A DNA stretch of 64,000 nt, taken from the NCBI RefSeq assembly GCF_001662875.1, contig NZ_JPVZ01000003.1, positions 124,001 to 188,000 of the forward strand, written 5' to 3'. Both the position numbers and the translations under genes were made by a program. The number at the start of each line of letters is the position of its first letter. The first letter of the stretch is position 1. The DNA is from Thalassospira tepidiphila MCCC 1A03514. GTDB lineage: Bacteria > Pseudomonadota > Alphaproteobacteria > Rhodospirillales > Thalassospiraceae. Positions 8,423 to 16,626 of the stretch are shown here, piece by piece. Under the pieces are notes generated by a model that made no database searches, was not told where the DNA came from, and worked only from the letters and a program-made list of their open reading frames with translations.

Positions 8423-9763
8423 TCAGGATCGTTTGGAGGAAGGGCTTTGTGTCATTTCCACGCGGATCGGTTCATCGCTGCTGCGCAGGTGCAGATCGCG
8501 TTGCGGGAACGGAATTTCTATATTGTGTTCGATGAAGGCATCCCAGACATTGAGCAAAACTTCGCTGATGATATTGCCGCGTCCGTTTTGCGGGTCGTTG
8601 ATCCAGAAGCGGATTTCAAGATCGACCGAGTTGTCACCAAAACCGCGCATCAGGGTGTTTGGCCCCGGATTGTCCTGCACGCGCGCGCATTTTGCCGCCG
8701 CCTCGTTACACAGCTTGATCGCAAGATGGGGATCGCAGTTATAGGAAATGCCGACCGGCACCTTCAGGCGCAGCTTGACGTCCGAGTGGCTCCAGTTTTC
8801 GACCTGATTGGTGATCAGGTCTTCGTTCGGGATCAGGAATTCCGTGCCATCGCGGGTTCGAACCGCAGTATACCGCGCGCCCAGTGATTGAATCCAGCCA
8901 AAGGTATCGCCAATCGCAATGACATCGCCGGGCTTGATCGAGCGGTCAAGCAACAGGATCACGCCGCTGATCAGGTTGGCGAAAATGCGTTGCAGACCAA
9001 AGCCGATCCCGACACCAACCGCGCCACCAAATACGGCGAGTGCCGTCAGATCGACACCCATCGTCGAAAGTGCAAACAAAACGGCGATCGACAGCAAGAT
9101 AAGCTTGAGAAGCTTTGCCATCAGGACCTGCACCGACGGGGTCAGGTGATGGACCTTGCGGATGCGTTGTTCAAACAGGCGGGATGCAAAGGATGCCACC
9201 CACAGCAAAACTGCAAGCGAGAGAACGGCTTTGATGATGCCATAGATCGAAATGCGGAACTCGCCGAACTCAATCGCATGCCCGTCAAGGATTGCGATGC
9301 CTGGTTCCAGCCATCCGACAATGTTGAGTGCCGCCAACGTCCAAGCGACGGTGGCAATGGTGCGTGACCAGACAGGATCATTGACAATGGCCGCGGCCAG
9401 ACGAATGACAATCCACGCATTCAGAAGACTTGCAACCAACCGGATGATGTTATGGCGGTAGCCAGCCTGAATGGCGATGGCATCAAGCAGCCAGATGGCA
9501 ATGACAAAAATCAGCGGGAAGGCAAGACTGGGCAGAACCAGCGCAAAGCGTCGAAACCCGGCATAGGGTAAAAGCGGCTTCCAATCCTGCAAGCGTGCGA
9601 GAAGCGACGCCAGACGACCACGCAGCAAAAAGGCCGGGATGGTGGCAAGCAGGCAGGCAGCAATCTGGATCAGGATCGGGACCAGCAGGACATTTGCAGA
9701 GATCCAGGCGATTGCCTGTTCAAGCCATTGCAAATAGATGTCCGGGTTGCTGAGCTGTTCCAT
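8423..9763 (-). CDS. MscS-family mechanosensitive channel
   Basis: This 446-residue channel protects against hypo-osmotic shock. It has about five N-terminal membrane helices up to residue 230, then the conserved pore-lining helix and beta-domain entry (GGAVGVGIGFGLQ, then FANLISGVILLLDRSIKPGDV). A cytosolic vestibule domain follows, containing IPNEDLITNQVENWSH. The length suggests a medium-sized member with extra helices ahead of the MscS core. The ATG at 9763 has an AGGGACAAT ribosome site and is preferred over the frame start at 9799. It lies upstream of the hemolysin-family operon on the same strand, about 100 bases away, and could share transcription with it. Confidence 0.93.
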   Translation of the reverse strand: MEQLSNPDIYLQWLEQAIAWISANVLLVPILIQIAACLLATIPAFLLRGRLASLLARLQDWKPLLPYAGFRRFALVLPSLAFPLIFVIAIWLLDAIAIQAGYRHNIIRLVASLLNAWIVIRLAAAIVNDPVWSRTIATVAWTLAALNIVGWLEPGIAILDGHAIEFGEFRISIYGIIKAVLSLAVLLWVASFASRLFEQRIRKVHHLTPSVQVLMAKLLKLILLSIAVLFALSTMGVDLTALAVFGGAVGVGIGFGLQRIFANLISGVILLLDRSIKPGDVIAIGDTFGWIQSLGARYTAVRTRDGTEFLIPNEDLITNQVENWSHSDVKLRLKVPVGISYNCDPHLAIKLCNEAAAKCARVQDNPGPNTLMRGFGDNSVDLEIRFWINDPQNGRGNIISEVLLNVWDAFIEHNIEIPFPQRDLHLRSSDEPIRVEMTQSPSSKRS

Positions 9764-9896
9764 ATTGTCCCTGATGATCGGTTTCGTTCTTTGCGACAAA
9801 GCCCGTTAAAACAATATGGTAACACGGAACGCGATTAACAGGCACCTTTCAACGCATGGCCTTTTGTGCGGCCTGCCCCCGGGTGCCAACGGGCCA

Positions 9897-9923
9897 AGAA
9901 AAAAGCCGGCGAATGCCGGCTTT
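9897..9923 (-). terminator. Terminator after the DnaJ-like gene
   Basis: On the minus strand AAAGCCGGC pairs with GCCGGCTTT around an ATTC loop and is followed by TTTCTTGG. It lies just after the DnaJ-like gene and before the MscS gene. Confidence 0.8.
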
Positions 9924-9934
9924 GGATTATTGGG

Positions 9935-10864
9935 TCAACGCGCCTTGTAGGGGTGCTTTTCAGACCAGTCCTTGATGAACTCGACCAATTCGTCATCGCG
10001 TTCTTCGGGCAGCTTGACCGTCAGGTGAACATATTGGTCACCGCGTTTGTTGCCCCGGTCATAGGGCGCACCCTTGCCGCGCAGGCGCAGTTTGGTGCCG
10101 CTATTGGCGTTGGCAGGCAGCTTCATATTGACCTTGCCATCGACAATCGGCACTTCGATCGAACCACCCAGAATGGCCTCAGACAGGCTGATTGCCAGAT
10201 CACAATGCAGGTCATTGCCTTCGCGTCGGAAGGTTTTGTCCGGATGGACATGCAGCTTGATCAGCGCGTCACCGGCCTCGCCACCATTCATGCCAGCCAT
10301 CCCCTGGCCTTTAAGACGGAGCGTCTGTTCGTTTTCGCTTCCGGGCGGAATGCGGACTTCAAGGCTTTTGCCGCTGGCGAGATTGATACGCTTTGTCGTG
10401 CCAAGGATGGCCTCGGCGAAATCAAGGCTCAGCTCATAGGAGATGTTCGGGCCTTTGACCTTTCTGGGTTTGCGTTCCCCGCCAAAGCCACCGAAACCGC
10501 CGCCGCCAGAACGTGCGCGTCCCTTGCCGAAGATTTCGTCAAAGATGTCCTCGGCATTGGCACCGGAAAAGCCGCCGAACGGATCACCGCCGCCAAAGCC
10601 GCCACCGGCATGTCCGCCGCCACGGGTAAACGGGCTGGTTTCGCGGCCATCGGCGTCGATTTCACCATTGTCGAATTTCTTGCGGCGCTCCGCATCGCCA
10701 AGAAGGTGATAGGCGCTCGATACCTTTTTGAAGCGTTCTTCGATTTTGGCATCGCCCGGATTGACATCGGGGTGAAGTTCACGCGCCAGTTTGCGATAGG
10801 CCTTTTTGATTTCTTCCTGACTGGCGTTTTTGGCGACGCCAAGTGTCTTGTAGGGATCCTGCAT
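9935..10864 (-). CDS. DnaJ/CbpA-like J-domain co-chaperone
   Basis: This 309-residue protein starts with a J domain containing HPD at residues 31-33, which stimulates the ATPase of DnaK-type Hsp70 proteins. A Gly/Phe-rich linker (FTRGGGHAGGGFGGGDPFGGF, about residues 78-100, and a second Gly-rich patch near 125) leads into the two-lobed DnaJ C-terminal substrate-binding region. The Cys-rich zinc finger of true DnaJ is absent, so this is a class II (CbpA/DnaJ2-type) member. It stands alone between two terminators. The start MQDPYKTLGV is the standard J-domain N-terminus. It is not the main dnaJ, which normally pairs with dnaK. Confidence 0.95.
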   Translation of the reverse strand: MQDPYKTLGVAKNASQEEIKKAYRKLARELHPDVNPGDAKIEERFKKVSSAYHLLGDAERRKKFDNGEIDADGRETSPFTRGGGHAGGGFGGGDPFGGFSGANAEDIFDEIFGKGRARSGGGGFGGFGGERKPRKVKGPNISYELSLDFAEAILGTTKRINLASGKSLEVRIPPGSENEQTLRLKGQGMAGMNGGEAGDALIKLHVHPDKTFRREGNDLHCDLAISLSEAILGGSIEVPIVDGKVNMKLPANANSGTKLRLRGKGAPYDRGNKRGDQYVHLTVKLPEERDDELVEFIKDWSEKHPYKAR

Positions 10865-11020
10865 TTACTGACCGGTTCCAGAAACTAAAAGCACGTTATG
10901 TGATTTGCACGTTGTGTTCATTATTAGATCATGCGCCGCAAAAGATGAACCATTTTGCCGCATCTGATCCGAAACAATGACATTAAGACGGGTTTGTCGC
11001 CCGAACCGATGACCAGATAT

Positions 11021-11056
11021 GAAAAGGCGGCGCAGATCGCAAGGACCGCACCGCCT
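11021..11056 (-). terminator. Terminator after the glycine-zipper lipoprotein gene
   Basis: On the minus strand AGGCGGTGC pairs with GCGCCGCCT across a 14-base loop and is followed by TTTTC. It lies 25 bases past the lipoprotein stop. Confidence 0.7.
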
Positions 11057-11080
11057 GTCATTTCAGATTTTTAGCAAGGC

Positions 11081-11572
11081 TTAGTTGACAACTTTCCAAC
11101 TGCCATCCGGCTGGCGGCAGGCGGTGCCATAAGCCGTTTCTTCCTGACCACCGATCATCACCGTCTGCTGGTATTCGCGGCAATATTCCTGGGTTTTCGG
11201 TTCCTGATAGGTGCGGGTCGGGGTCACCGTACCCTGAACACCGGTATCGGGGTTGTTCCAAGTGGTGGTTTGACCTGTCGGGGTGGCTTCCAGCGTGCGC
11301 TGGGTGCTTTTTGCCATGATGGCGCGGTCGGCATTGTCAAGCGACTTGCCGACTTCGCTGCCGATAAAGGCGCCGGCAAGCGTACCAAGCGCAACACCGA
11401 CAAGCTGGCCACTGCCCTTGCCGAACTGTGCGCCTGCGACGGCACCACCGACGGCACCAAGAAGTGTGCCGGCCGTTTGCTTCTGACCCTGATCCTGGGC
11501 GCAGCCAGCGATAAAGGCGGTCATGACCACCGGGATAACGATCTGACGGAATTTCATGTTTAATTTGCCCAT
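11081..11572 (-). CDS. Glycine-zipper outer-membrane lipoprotein (17 kDa surface antigen family)
   Basis: A signal peptide ends in a lipobox (FIAGC), so the mature protein is lipidated at Cys. A glycine-zipper block of about 45 residues follows (GTLLGAVGGAVAGAQFG, then GVALGTLAGAFIGSEVG), typical of the rickettsial 17-kDa antigen/Lpp0805 surface-lipoprotein family. The C-terminal domain contains TYQEPKTQEYCREYQQTV and GTACRQPDGSWKVV, with two Cys that may form a disulfide. The 163-residue form from the ATG at 11572 is chosen; an ATG five codons later is also possible, and the longer frame to 11788 overlaps pdxH and is not credible. It diverges from pdxH. Its likely role is envelope structure; no substrate is known. 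Confidence 0.88.
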   Translation of the reverse strand: MGKLNMKFRQIVIPVVMTAFIAGCAQDQGQKQTAGTLLGAVGGAVAGAQFGKGSGQLVGVALGTLAGAFIGSEVGKSLDNADRAIMAKSTQRTLEATPTGQTTTWNNPDTGVQGTVTPTRTYQEPKTQEYCREYQQTVMIGGQEETAYGTACRQPDGSWKVVN

Positions 11573-11703
11573 CTTGTCTTTACAGTCCCAACCGATATTC
11601 TTTGGGTATATATATTGATCCAACGTTGTTGCTGCCACCGTAGTTCCGAAATATGTCGTCCTGACGGCAACAAATTTAATCAGCCAAAGGAAATCCTTTC
11701 GCA

Positions 11704-12324
11704 ATGAACGAGAAAAATGCGCCAAAAATTGGGCATGAACCCCACGATGCCCCGTTCGACATGTTCGAAACCTGGTTTGCGGATGCAAAAAAGGTCGAGA
11801 CTGCCTATCCGGATGCGATGACGCTTGCGACTGCCGATGCGCAAGGTCGCCCGTCGGCGCGCATTGTGCTGCTTAAGGGTTTTGATCCGCGCGGATTTGT
11901 TTTCTATACCAACTATGAAAGCCGCAAGGGTGGCCAGTTGGCCGAGAACGGTTTTGCTGCCCTGTGTTTCCACTGGAAGACGCTTGAAAAGTGCGTGCGC
12001 ATCGAGGGCAAGGTTGCCAAGGTCGATGCAGCCGAGTCAGATGAATATTTCGCATCCCGCCCGCGCGGCAGCCAGTTGGGAGCCTGGGCATCCATTCAGT
12101 CGCGCCCGATGAGTGGCCGGTTTGATCTTGAAAAACGGGTTGCGGAATTCACCGCCAAATTTGGTCTTGGCAAAGTGCCGCGCCCGGAACATTGGGGCGG
12201 TTATCGCCTTGTACCGGATCGGATCGAGTTCTGGGCAGAGGGCAAATTCCGCCTGCATGACCGCAAGCTGTTTACCCGCGATGACGCCGATAGCGGCTGG
12301 GATACGCAAAAGCTGTTTCCGTAA
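11704..12324 (+). CDS. pdxH: Pyridoxine/pyridoxamine 5'-phosphate oxidase
   Basis: PdxH is an FMN enzyme that oxidises pyridoxine or pyridoxamine phosphate to pyridoxal 5'-phosphate, the last step of vitamin B6 synthesis and salvage. The 206-residue length is normal. Diagnostic segments are RIVLLKGFDPRGFVFYTNYESRK, where FMN and substrate bind, WASIQSR near residue 135, and the family C-terminus around IEFWAEGKFRLHDR ending in KLFP. A near-palindromic AAAGGAAATCCTTT precedes the start and contains the ribosome site. It is divergent from the lipoprotein gene and convergent with the ArsR gene, ending at a shared terminator. It supplies cofactor for enzymes such as the hemA product. Confidence 0.97.
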   Translation: MNEKNAPKIGHEPHDAPFDMFETWFADAKKVETAYPDAMTLATADAQGRPSARIVLLKGFDPRGFVFYTNYESRKGGQLAENGFAALCFHWKTLEKCVRIEGKVAKVDAAESDEYFASRPRGSQLGAWASIQSRPMSGRFDLEKRVAEFTAKFGLGKVPRPEHWGGYRLVPDRIEFWAEGKFRLHDRKLFTRDDADSGWDTQKLFP

Positions 12325-12348
12325 GGACAGCGACAGAATCCGAAACGC

Positions 12349-12385
12349 AAAAAACGCACAAGGTGATCAAGCCTTGTGCGTTTTT
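12349..12385. terminator. Bidirectional terminator between pdxH and arsR-like gene
   Basis: CGCACAAGG pairs with CCTTGTGCG over an 8-base loop, flanked by AAAAAA on the left and TTTTT on the right, serving both convergent genes. Confidence 0.9.
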
Positions 12386-12405
12386 GTATTCTTGATTGGT
12401 GCGTT

Positions 12406-12714
12406 TTAGACTGCGGGTTCTGGCGGGCAGAAGGTGTCCTGCAGCACAGCGATGATCTTCATGATGTCGGGATTGGCCAGCGAATAATAGATTGTTTGCG
12501 CATCGCGGCGGGTTTTTACAAGCCCTTCGCGGCGCAGGCGTGCAAGGTGCTGTGACAGGGCGGATTGTTTGATGCCCAGTTCATTTTCCAGCGTGCCAAC
12601 GGATTTTTCCGTGTCGCCGAGAGAGCACAAAATAAGCAGACGCCACTCATTGCCGAGCGTTTTGAGAAATTCTGCAGCTTCACGTGCATTCTCGTGCAGT
12701 GCCGTATAGTCCAT
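12406..12714 (-). CDS. ArsR-family repressor with BigR/SqrR-type cysteine pair
   Basis: This 102-residue winged-helix repressor has the recognition region ELGIKQSALSQHLARLRREG at residues 46-65 and a wing RRDAQTIYYSL. Its only two cysteines are Cys30 (LILC) and Cys96 (DTFC), 66 residues apart. This is the same spacing I recall for the persulfide-sensing pairs of SqrR (41/107) and BigR (42/108), where a tetrasulfide bridge relieves repression. No other metal-site Cys/His set is visible, so a reactive-sulfur sensor is more likely than a metal sensor. It is single-gene, convergent with pdxH, and divergent from a universal stress gene across 340 bases. The sulfide-oxidation genes lie 47 kb away and may be among its targets, which is inference. 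Confidence 0.9.
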   Translation of the reverse strand: MDYTALHENAREAAEFLKTLGNEWRLLILCSLGDTEKSVGTLENELGIKQSALSQHLARLRREGLVKTRRDAQTIYYSLANPDIMKIIAVLQDTFCPPEPAV

Positions 12715-13054
12715 CCGCGAGTAACCCCGTTCTTAACTCTGCACACCAGGTCGCATTTTTGCTTTGAATGCCCGGTATCCTACCCAAGAGAATAATATCT
12801 CGATCTTTAAAGCGTCATCGTAATCGTTGGCATTCATGTTACAATCATTTTGTGCATGGTCGATTGAGAAAAACCGATCCGGCACCAACCACCGACACCA
12901 ACAAAGTATAAGAATAATAATAACTTTCGCAAATTTTTGATCTTGAACAAAGAAAGCTGGGGCAAAAGACCTCAGACTGCTTGGCAGTAAAGGCATCATC
13001 AGTCGGTATTTCAGGCAGGTTCAATGACCTGTTCGACAGGCGGGAGTAGTTAAC
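12715..13054. other. 340-base non-coding region between ArsR and universal stress genes
   Basis: No credible gene is seen. The middle is AT-rich and should hold two divergent promoters. At 12937-12950 there is TTGAT-CTTG-AACAA, an FNR-type box with one mismatch, about 105 bases before the universal stress start. At 12784-12797 GAGA-ATAATA-TCTC is a weak dyad near the ArsR promoter. Neither is strong enough to call as a site. Confidence 0.5.
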
Positions 13055-13912
13055 ATGGCAATTCGCACCATTCTGGCACCGGTATCAGGCACGGCAATCG
13101 ACAAACGTGTGATGGCGACGGCCTTTAAACTGGCCAAGTCGTTCAACGCGCATCTTGAGGCGCTTTTTGTCGCGGCCGAACCACAAGACGCCATTCCGAT
13201 TGTTGGCGAAGGCATGTCAGGCCTGATCATCGAAGAAATGATCCAGGCCGCCACCACCGAAACCGAAAAGCGCGAAGCCAGCGGCAAGGCATCGTTTGCC
13301 GCCGCCGTTAAAGAGGCCGGCATTGAAGAGTCCAACACACCGAGCGCAGACGCCAAGCCGACCTGCGCCTGGCGCAAGGATAGCGGACGCGAAGACGAAA
13401 CAGTGGCCCGCCGCGGGCGCCTTTTCGATCTGGTGGTGATTGGCCGGGATCCCAAGGAAGCCTCCGCATCGCTGACCTTTGATGCAGCCCTGATGGAAAC
13501 CGGACGGCCGATCCTGGTGGCCCCAGAAGTAACCCCGGCGACCATCGGTGAAAAAGTCATGATCGCCTGGAATGGCGGGATCGAGGCCGCGCGCGCGGTC
13601 ACTTCCGCCATGCCGATGTTGCGCAATGCCAAGGAAGTCACGATTGTCAGTGTCGGCGAGGTTCCCTATGGCCGTGCATGCGCCAAGGCGCTGGCCGAAC
13701 AGTTCAGCTGGCACGGAGTCGATGCGGCCGTGGTTGAGAGTACCGAAACCGGACAGGTTGCTAATACCTTGATTTCCGAGGCAGAAAAATGCGGTGCCGA
13801 TACCATTGTTCTGGGGGCGTACAGCCATTCACGCTTCAAGGAGATGATCCTTGGCGGTGTGACGCAGGATATGTTGGCAAAATGTGCATTGCCGCTTTGG
13901 ATAATGCACTAA
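13055..13912 (+). CDS. Tandem-domain universal stress protein
   Basis: This 285-residue protein has two UspA folds. The first begins IRTILAPVSGTAID; the second begins near residue 165 with EKVMIAWNGGIEAARAV. The C-terminal domain keeps a nucleotide-binding pattern, GAYSHSRFKEMILGGVTQDML, close to the G-x2-G-x9-G-[ST] rule, so it may bind ATP. The first domain has an Arg/Glu-rich insert and lacks that loop. It is monocistronic, with GGCGGGAG ahead of the start and a strong terminator after it. A one-mismatch FNR-like box lies upstream, and related proteins in other bacteria respond to low oxygen, but control here is unproven. It has a paralogue at 19227-20069. Confidence 0.92.
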   Translation: MAIRTILAPVSGTAIDKRVMATAFKLAKSFNAHLEALFVAAEPQDAIPIVGEGMSGLIIEEMIQAATTETEKREASGKASFAAAVKEAGIEESNTPSADAKPTCAWRKDSGREDETVARRGRLFDLVVIGRDPKEASASLTFDAALMETGRPILVAPEVTPATIGEKVMIAWNGGIEAARAVTSAMPMLRNAKEVTIVSVGEVPYGRACAKALAEQFSWHGVDAAVVESTETGQVANTLISEAEKCGADTIVLGAYSHSRFKEMILGGVTQDMLAKCALPLWIMH

Positions 13913-13976
13913 GCCAAGGGGCTGCTTAAGCGCCTGATATCGCGAAATTATATTACCTAACCGATGGTATATGACT

Positions 13977-14008
13977 GAAAAGGCGCATTTTTGATGCGCC
14001 TTTTTTTG
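13977..14008 (+). terminator. Terminator after universal stress gene
   Basis: AAAAGGCGCAT pairs with ATGCGCCTTTT across a five-base loop and continues into a seven-T run. Confidence 0.9.
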
Positions 14009-14056
14009 TTGCGTTGCGGGATAAATAGGAACAGGGTTACAGAAATAAGAAAGTGA

Positions 14057-14101
14057 CGAAACCCCATCGGGGGCAGTACTGCCCCTAAACGAGGTGTTTC
14101 G
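14057..14101 (+). promoter_or_regulatory. Long dyad-symmetric leader ahead of a small gene
   Basis: A perfect 16-base palindrome, GGGGCAGTACTGCCCC (14070-14085), is nested in outer arms CGAAACCCC (14057-14065) and GGTGTTTCG (14093-14101) that pair with one mismatch. The small gene starts 37 bases later. It could be an operator or a folded 5' leader. No T-run follows, so it is not a standard terminator. Confidence 0.55.
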
Positions 14102-14137
14102 CATTGTGGGAAATCAACGTCTGACAGGGGAAAACCC

Positions 14138-14317
14138 ATGTTGTCATTGCGCGATATCATCGATTTCGCTTCGATGTCCGAAGACCTGGCACAGGAACTT
14201 AACTATCCGAATGTTGGTGTGCCTGATCTTGCTGCGTTGCTGTCTGGTCAAGCTGGCGGTGCGTTGCAGTCATGCAATGCGGCACCATGCGCCGCCAACG
14301 ACGTTGACAGCGACTAA
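14138..14317 (+). CDS. Small acidic protein with double-glycine-like motif (59 residues)
   Basis: This short frame starts at an ATG behind AGGGGAAAACCC, a good ribosome site. The sequence opens MLSLRDIIDFASMSEDLAQEL, likely helical. It then has LAALLSGQAGG, which resembles the end of a double-glycine leader peptide, and a small-residue tail of 18 residues with two Cys (SCNAAPC) ending in Asp residues. That layout recalls precursor peptides of secreted or modified peptides, but no maturation or export gene is adjacent, so this is only a suggestion. It sits between a terminator and the convergent SRAP gene, behind a strongly folded leader. A 97-residue frame overlapping it (14094-14387) is rich in Cys/His/Arg and looks like a frame artefact. 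Confidence 0.6.
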   Translation: MLSLRDIIDFASMSEDLAQELNYPNVGVPDLAALLSGQAGGALQSCNAAPCAANDVDSD

Positions 14318-14378
14318 TCATCTTATTCCCAGTTATGGACTGATTGGGCCAGACAGGCTGCGTGCCTGCCCAAGCAGC

Positions 14379-15074
14379 CTATTTTGAAAACAGATCAATC
14401 TGGTTTGTTTTCTCATCCGCACCCGTATTCTGATCTGTTTCGGGGCGATCCGACCTTTCTTCCTGCCATGAAAGAACATGATCGGGCAACGGGCCCAACA
14501 TGTATCCCAGATCTTCGAACGCCATGTGCGGATCAAGCCAGGCCGCCAGATGGTTCGGGCCGATCACAGCCGGCATCCGGTTGTGAATATGGGCGATTGA
14601 GCCCGATGGCGCGCAGGTGATGATCGTGGCTTCACGTCCGTTTTCGAGGCCCGCAAACAGAAACGGTTGATGATCGGGCAGGGTGATGCGGTTCTTGTGC
14701 TTTGCCGTGCCGTCCTTGCGCCATTCATACCATCCGTTTGCCGGGATCAGGCAGCGGCGATTCAAAAGTGGTCGGAAGGTTGGCTTTTCGGTCAGGGTTT
14801 CGGCGCGCGCATTGATCATCGGGCTGTTCATGCCCGGGATGCTAAGCCCCCAGTATCGAATGGCGGCCTTTTGATGCGGCAGAATGACGGCAATCGGATC
14901 GGTCGGCCGACGCGTACCGGTCAGGCTGTCGAAGGCAGCGTCTTCGTCCTCGTCATCGGGTCCGTTGCGATTGAACCCGTCGGGTAATGGCATGCGAATG
15001 ATATCTTCCATTTCCAGGCCAAGCTGAACCTGAAAGGCGCGGATATCGCTGTTAAGATCAAAGCGGCTGCACAT
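14379..15074 (-). CDS. SRAP-family (YedK/HMCES) abasic-site protein
   Basis: SRAP proteins crosslink covalently to abasic sites in single-stranded DNA through Cys2, shielding them during replication. This 231-residue member starts MCSRF, placing the catalytic Cys at position 2 once Met is removed; the ATG at 15074 is therefore chosen over the longer frame. The other active-site residues are visible: Asn88 in INARAE, Glu117 in PANGWYEW, and His164 in HIHNRMPA. The C-terminal 30 residues are charged and variable. It is convergent with the small gene at 14138 and divergent from an SDR gene, with no partner genes. The catalytic residues are complete, so activity is expected. Confidence 0.95.
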   Translation of the reverse strand: MCSRFDLNSDIRAFQVQLGLEMEDIIRMPLPDGFNRNGPDDEDEDAAFDSLTGTRRPTDPIAVILPHQKAAIRYWGLSIPGMNSPMINARAETLTEKPTFRPLLNRRCLIPANGWYEWRKDGTAKHKNRITLPDHQPFLFAGLENGREATIITCAPSGSIAHIHNRMPAVIGPNHLAAWLDPHMAFEDLGYMLGPLPDHVLSWQEERSDRPETDQNTGADEKTNQIDLFSK

Positions 15075-15277
15075 GGTCTTGCCCATCTTTACAATGACCA
15101 AAACATAGCCTGTTTCGCATCCCTTGCCAAATGCCTGTGGGGCAGCCTATATCGCGACGGTGACTGCAGAAAAATCTTACAGTACAAGGCTTTTCCTTCG
15201 ATGGCGGGGCCTGTGGTGCTATAAGAAAACCAGCAAAATTCTGTTTGGGTTCATACCCTAGTGAAGTGAGTACACCA

Positions 15278-16021
15278 ATGAGCAGCAATGCCCCGAAAAC
15301 AGTCGTTCTGACAGGTGCCAGTCGTGGCATCGGCCATGTTACGGTTGGATATTTTGCCAAGCGCGGCTGGCGGGTGATTTGCTGTTCACGCGAAGCCCCA
15401 CCGCCAAGCTGCCCGCGCGATCCGGCATTGGGCATCCATATCCGTGCTGATTTGTCCAAACCGGCAGAGGTCGAAGCCTTTATCGCCGAGGCGAACGAAG
15501 TTCTGGGCGATGATCCGTTGCATGCCCTGATCAACAATGCCGGTGTATCGCCCAAGACCCCCTATAAGGAACGGCTTGGCTGTCTGAATGGTGATATTGC
15601 TGCCTGGCGCGATGTGTTTGAGCTGAACTTCTTTACGCCGCTTACACTTTCGCGCGGGTTTGCATCAGCACTGCATCGGGGCAAGGGGGCAATTTGCAAC
15701 ATTACCTCGATCGCGGGGCATTACGTCCATCCGTTTGCCGGATCGGCCTATTCGACCTCAAAAGCAGCCCTTTCGGGGCTAACACGTGAAATGGCCGTTG
15801 AATTCGCCGAGCTTGGAGTGCGGGTCAATGCGGTGGCCCCGGGCGAAATCAAGACCGATATGATTTCACCGGAATATGAGGCGCTTGTGCCGCGCATTCC
15901 GATGAACCGGATGGGCACGCCCGAAGACGTGGCGGCAGCAGTGCATTATCTGGTGGGGGATGACAGTACCTATGTAACTGGCACGGAAATCTTTGTCACC
16001 GGCGGGCAGCATCTGTACTGA
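15278..16021 (+). CDS. Short-chain dehydrogenase/reductase, FabG-like
   Basis: This 247-residue classical SDR has the cofactor motif TGASRGIG at about residues 12-19, NNAG near 88, and the active-site Ser and YSTSKAAL (Tyr-x3-Lys) near residue 158. The C-terminal MNRMGTPEDVAAAVHYL and TGTEIFVTGGQ are typical of FabG-like oxidoreductases. The second motif position (Cys-Ser after the second strand) suggests a preference for NADP, but that is weak. The ATG at 15278 aligns with the family; the longer frame start is not supported. It stands alone, divergent from the SRAP gene and convergent with the GNAT gene. The substrate cannot be read from sequence. Confidence 0.9.
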   Translation: MSSNAPKTVVLTGASRGIGHVTVGYFAKRGWRVICCSREAPPPSCPRDPALGIHIRADLSKPAEVEAFIAEANEVLGDDPLHALINNAGVSPKTPYKERLGCLNGDIAAWRDVFELNFFTPLTLSRGFASALHRGKGAICNITSIAGHYVHPFAGSAYSTSKAALSGLTREMAVEFAELGVRVNAVAPGEIKTDMISPEYEALVPRIPMNRMGTPEDVAAAVHYLVGDDSTYVTGTEIFVTGGQHLY

Positions 16022-16047
16022 TCGGCAGATCGGGACTGGATGACTTC

Positions 16048-16554
16048 TTAGCTGTCAGCTTTGATGTAAAAGGCCGGATCGTATTCGACTAAACCCGCCG
16101 GGATTTCATCAACCAATGGGCGTGCCATGAAATATTCGTCGGGCACGCCTTCAAGTTTCAGGTCGGGCAGGGGTGCAAAGCCAAACCGGCCATAATAATC
16201 CGGCTCGCCCAGCACGACACAGCCGTGGGCATCATCGGCGCGCAAATGGCGGATGCCGCTTTGGATCAGCTCGGAGCCAATGCCCAAGCCCTGCCGGTCC
16301 GGCGTGACCGCAACGGGTCCCAGGCCAAACCAACCGCAGGCTTTGCCATCGATTTTCACCGGTGAAAACGCGATGCAGCCAACAATTTCATCGTCCTGTT
16401 CCGCGATCAGGGAAAGGGTAAGTTGACCACTTTTTCGGAGCGCATCGACGATCAAATGTTCGGTCTGCTGACTGTGGGGTGCAGTTGCAAAGGCACCATC
16501 CAGCAACGCGTGAATCGCCGCGATATCTTTTTCGGTTTCTTCACGTATCAACAT
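16048..16554 (-). CDS. GNAT-family N-acetyltransferase (YhbS-like)
   Basis: This 168-residue acetyltransferase has the acetyl-CoA binding signature VAVTPDRQGLGIGSELIQ (motif A, Q/R-x-x-G-x-G/A) in the middle and a motif B-like LGEPDYYGRFGFAPL segment. The order and the YYGRFGF motif match the YhbS subgroup, whose substrates are mostly unknown. The start at 16554 has AGGGACGGAAA just upstream; the longer frame to 16599 begins with a basic stretch and lacks support. It lies on the same strand as and downstream of the PadR-like gene (spacing about 70 bases) and may be cotranscribed. Confidence 0.9.
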   Translation of the reverse strand: MLIREETEKDIAAIHALLDGAFATAPHSQQTEHLIVDALRKSGQLTLSLIAEQDDEIVGCIAFSPVKIDGKACGWFGLGPVAVTPDRQGLGIGSELIQSGIRHLRADDAHGCVVLGEPDYYGRFGFAPLPDLKLEGVPDEYFMARPLVDEIPAGLVEYDPAFYIKADS

Positions 16555-16626
16555 TTTCCGTCCCTGCCTGTGACGTTGGACCTGCTTCCTGCGGGCCATC
16601 CGTCACGACTATAACGGGAAAACGGT

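Noticed and set aside
12937-12950. FNR-like box before the universal stress gene
   Set aside because: TTGAT-CTTG-AACAA has one mismatch in an important position, so it was described but not called.
14094-14387. 97-codon frame over the small peptide gene
   Set aside because: It overlaps the palindrome and has no ribosome site; the 59-codon frame fits better.
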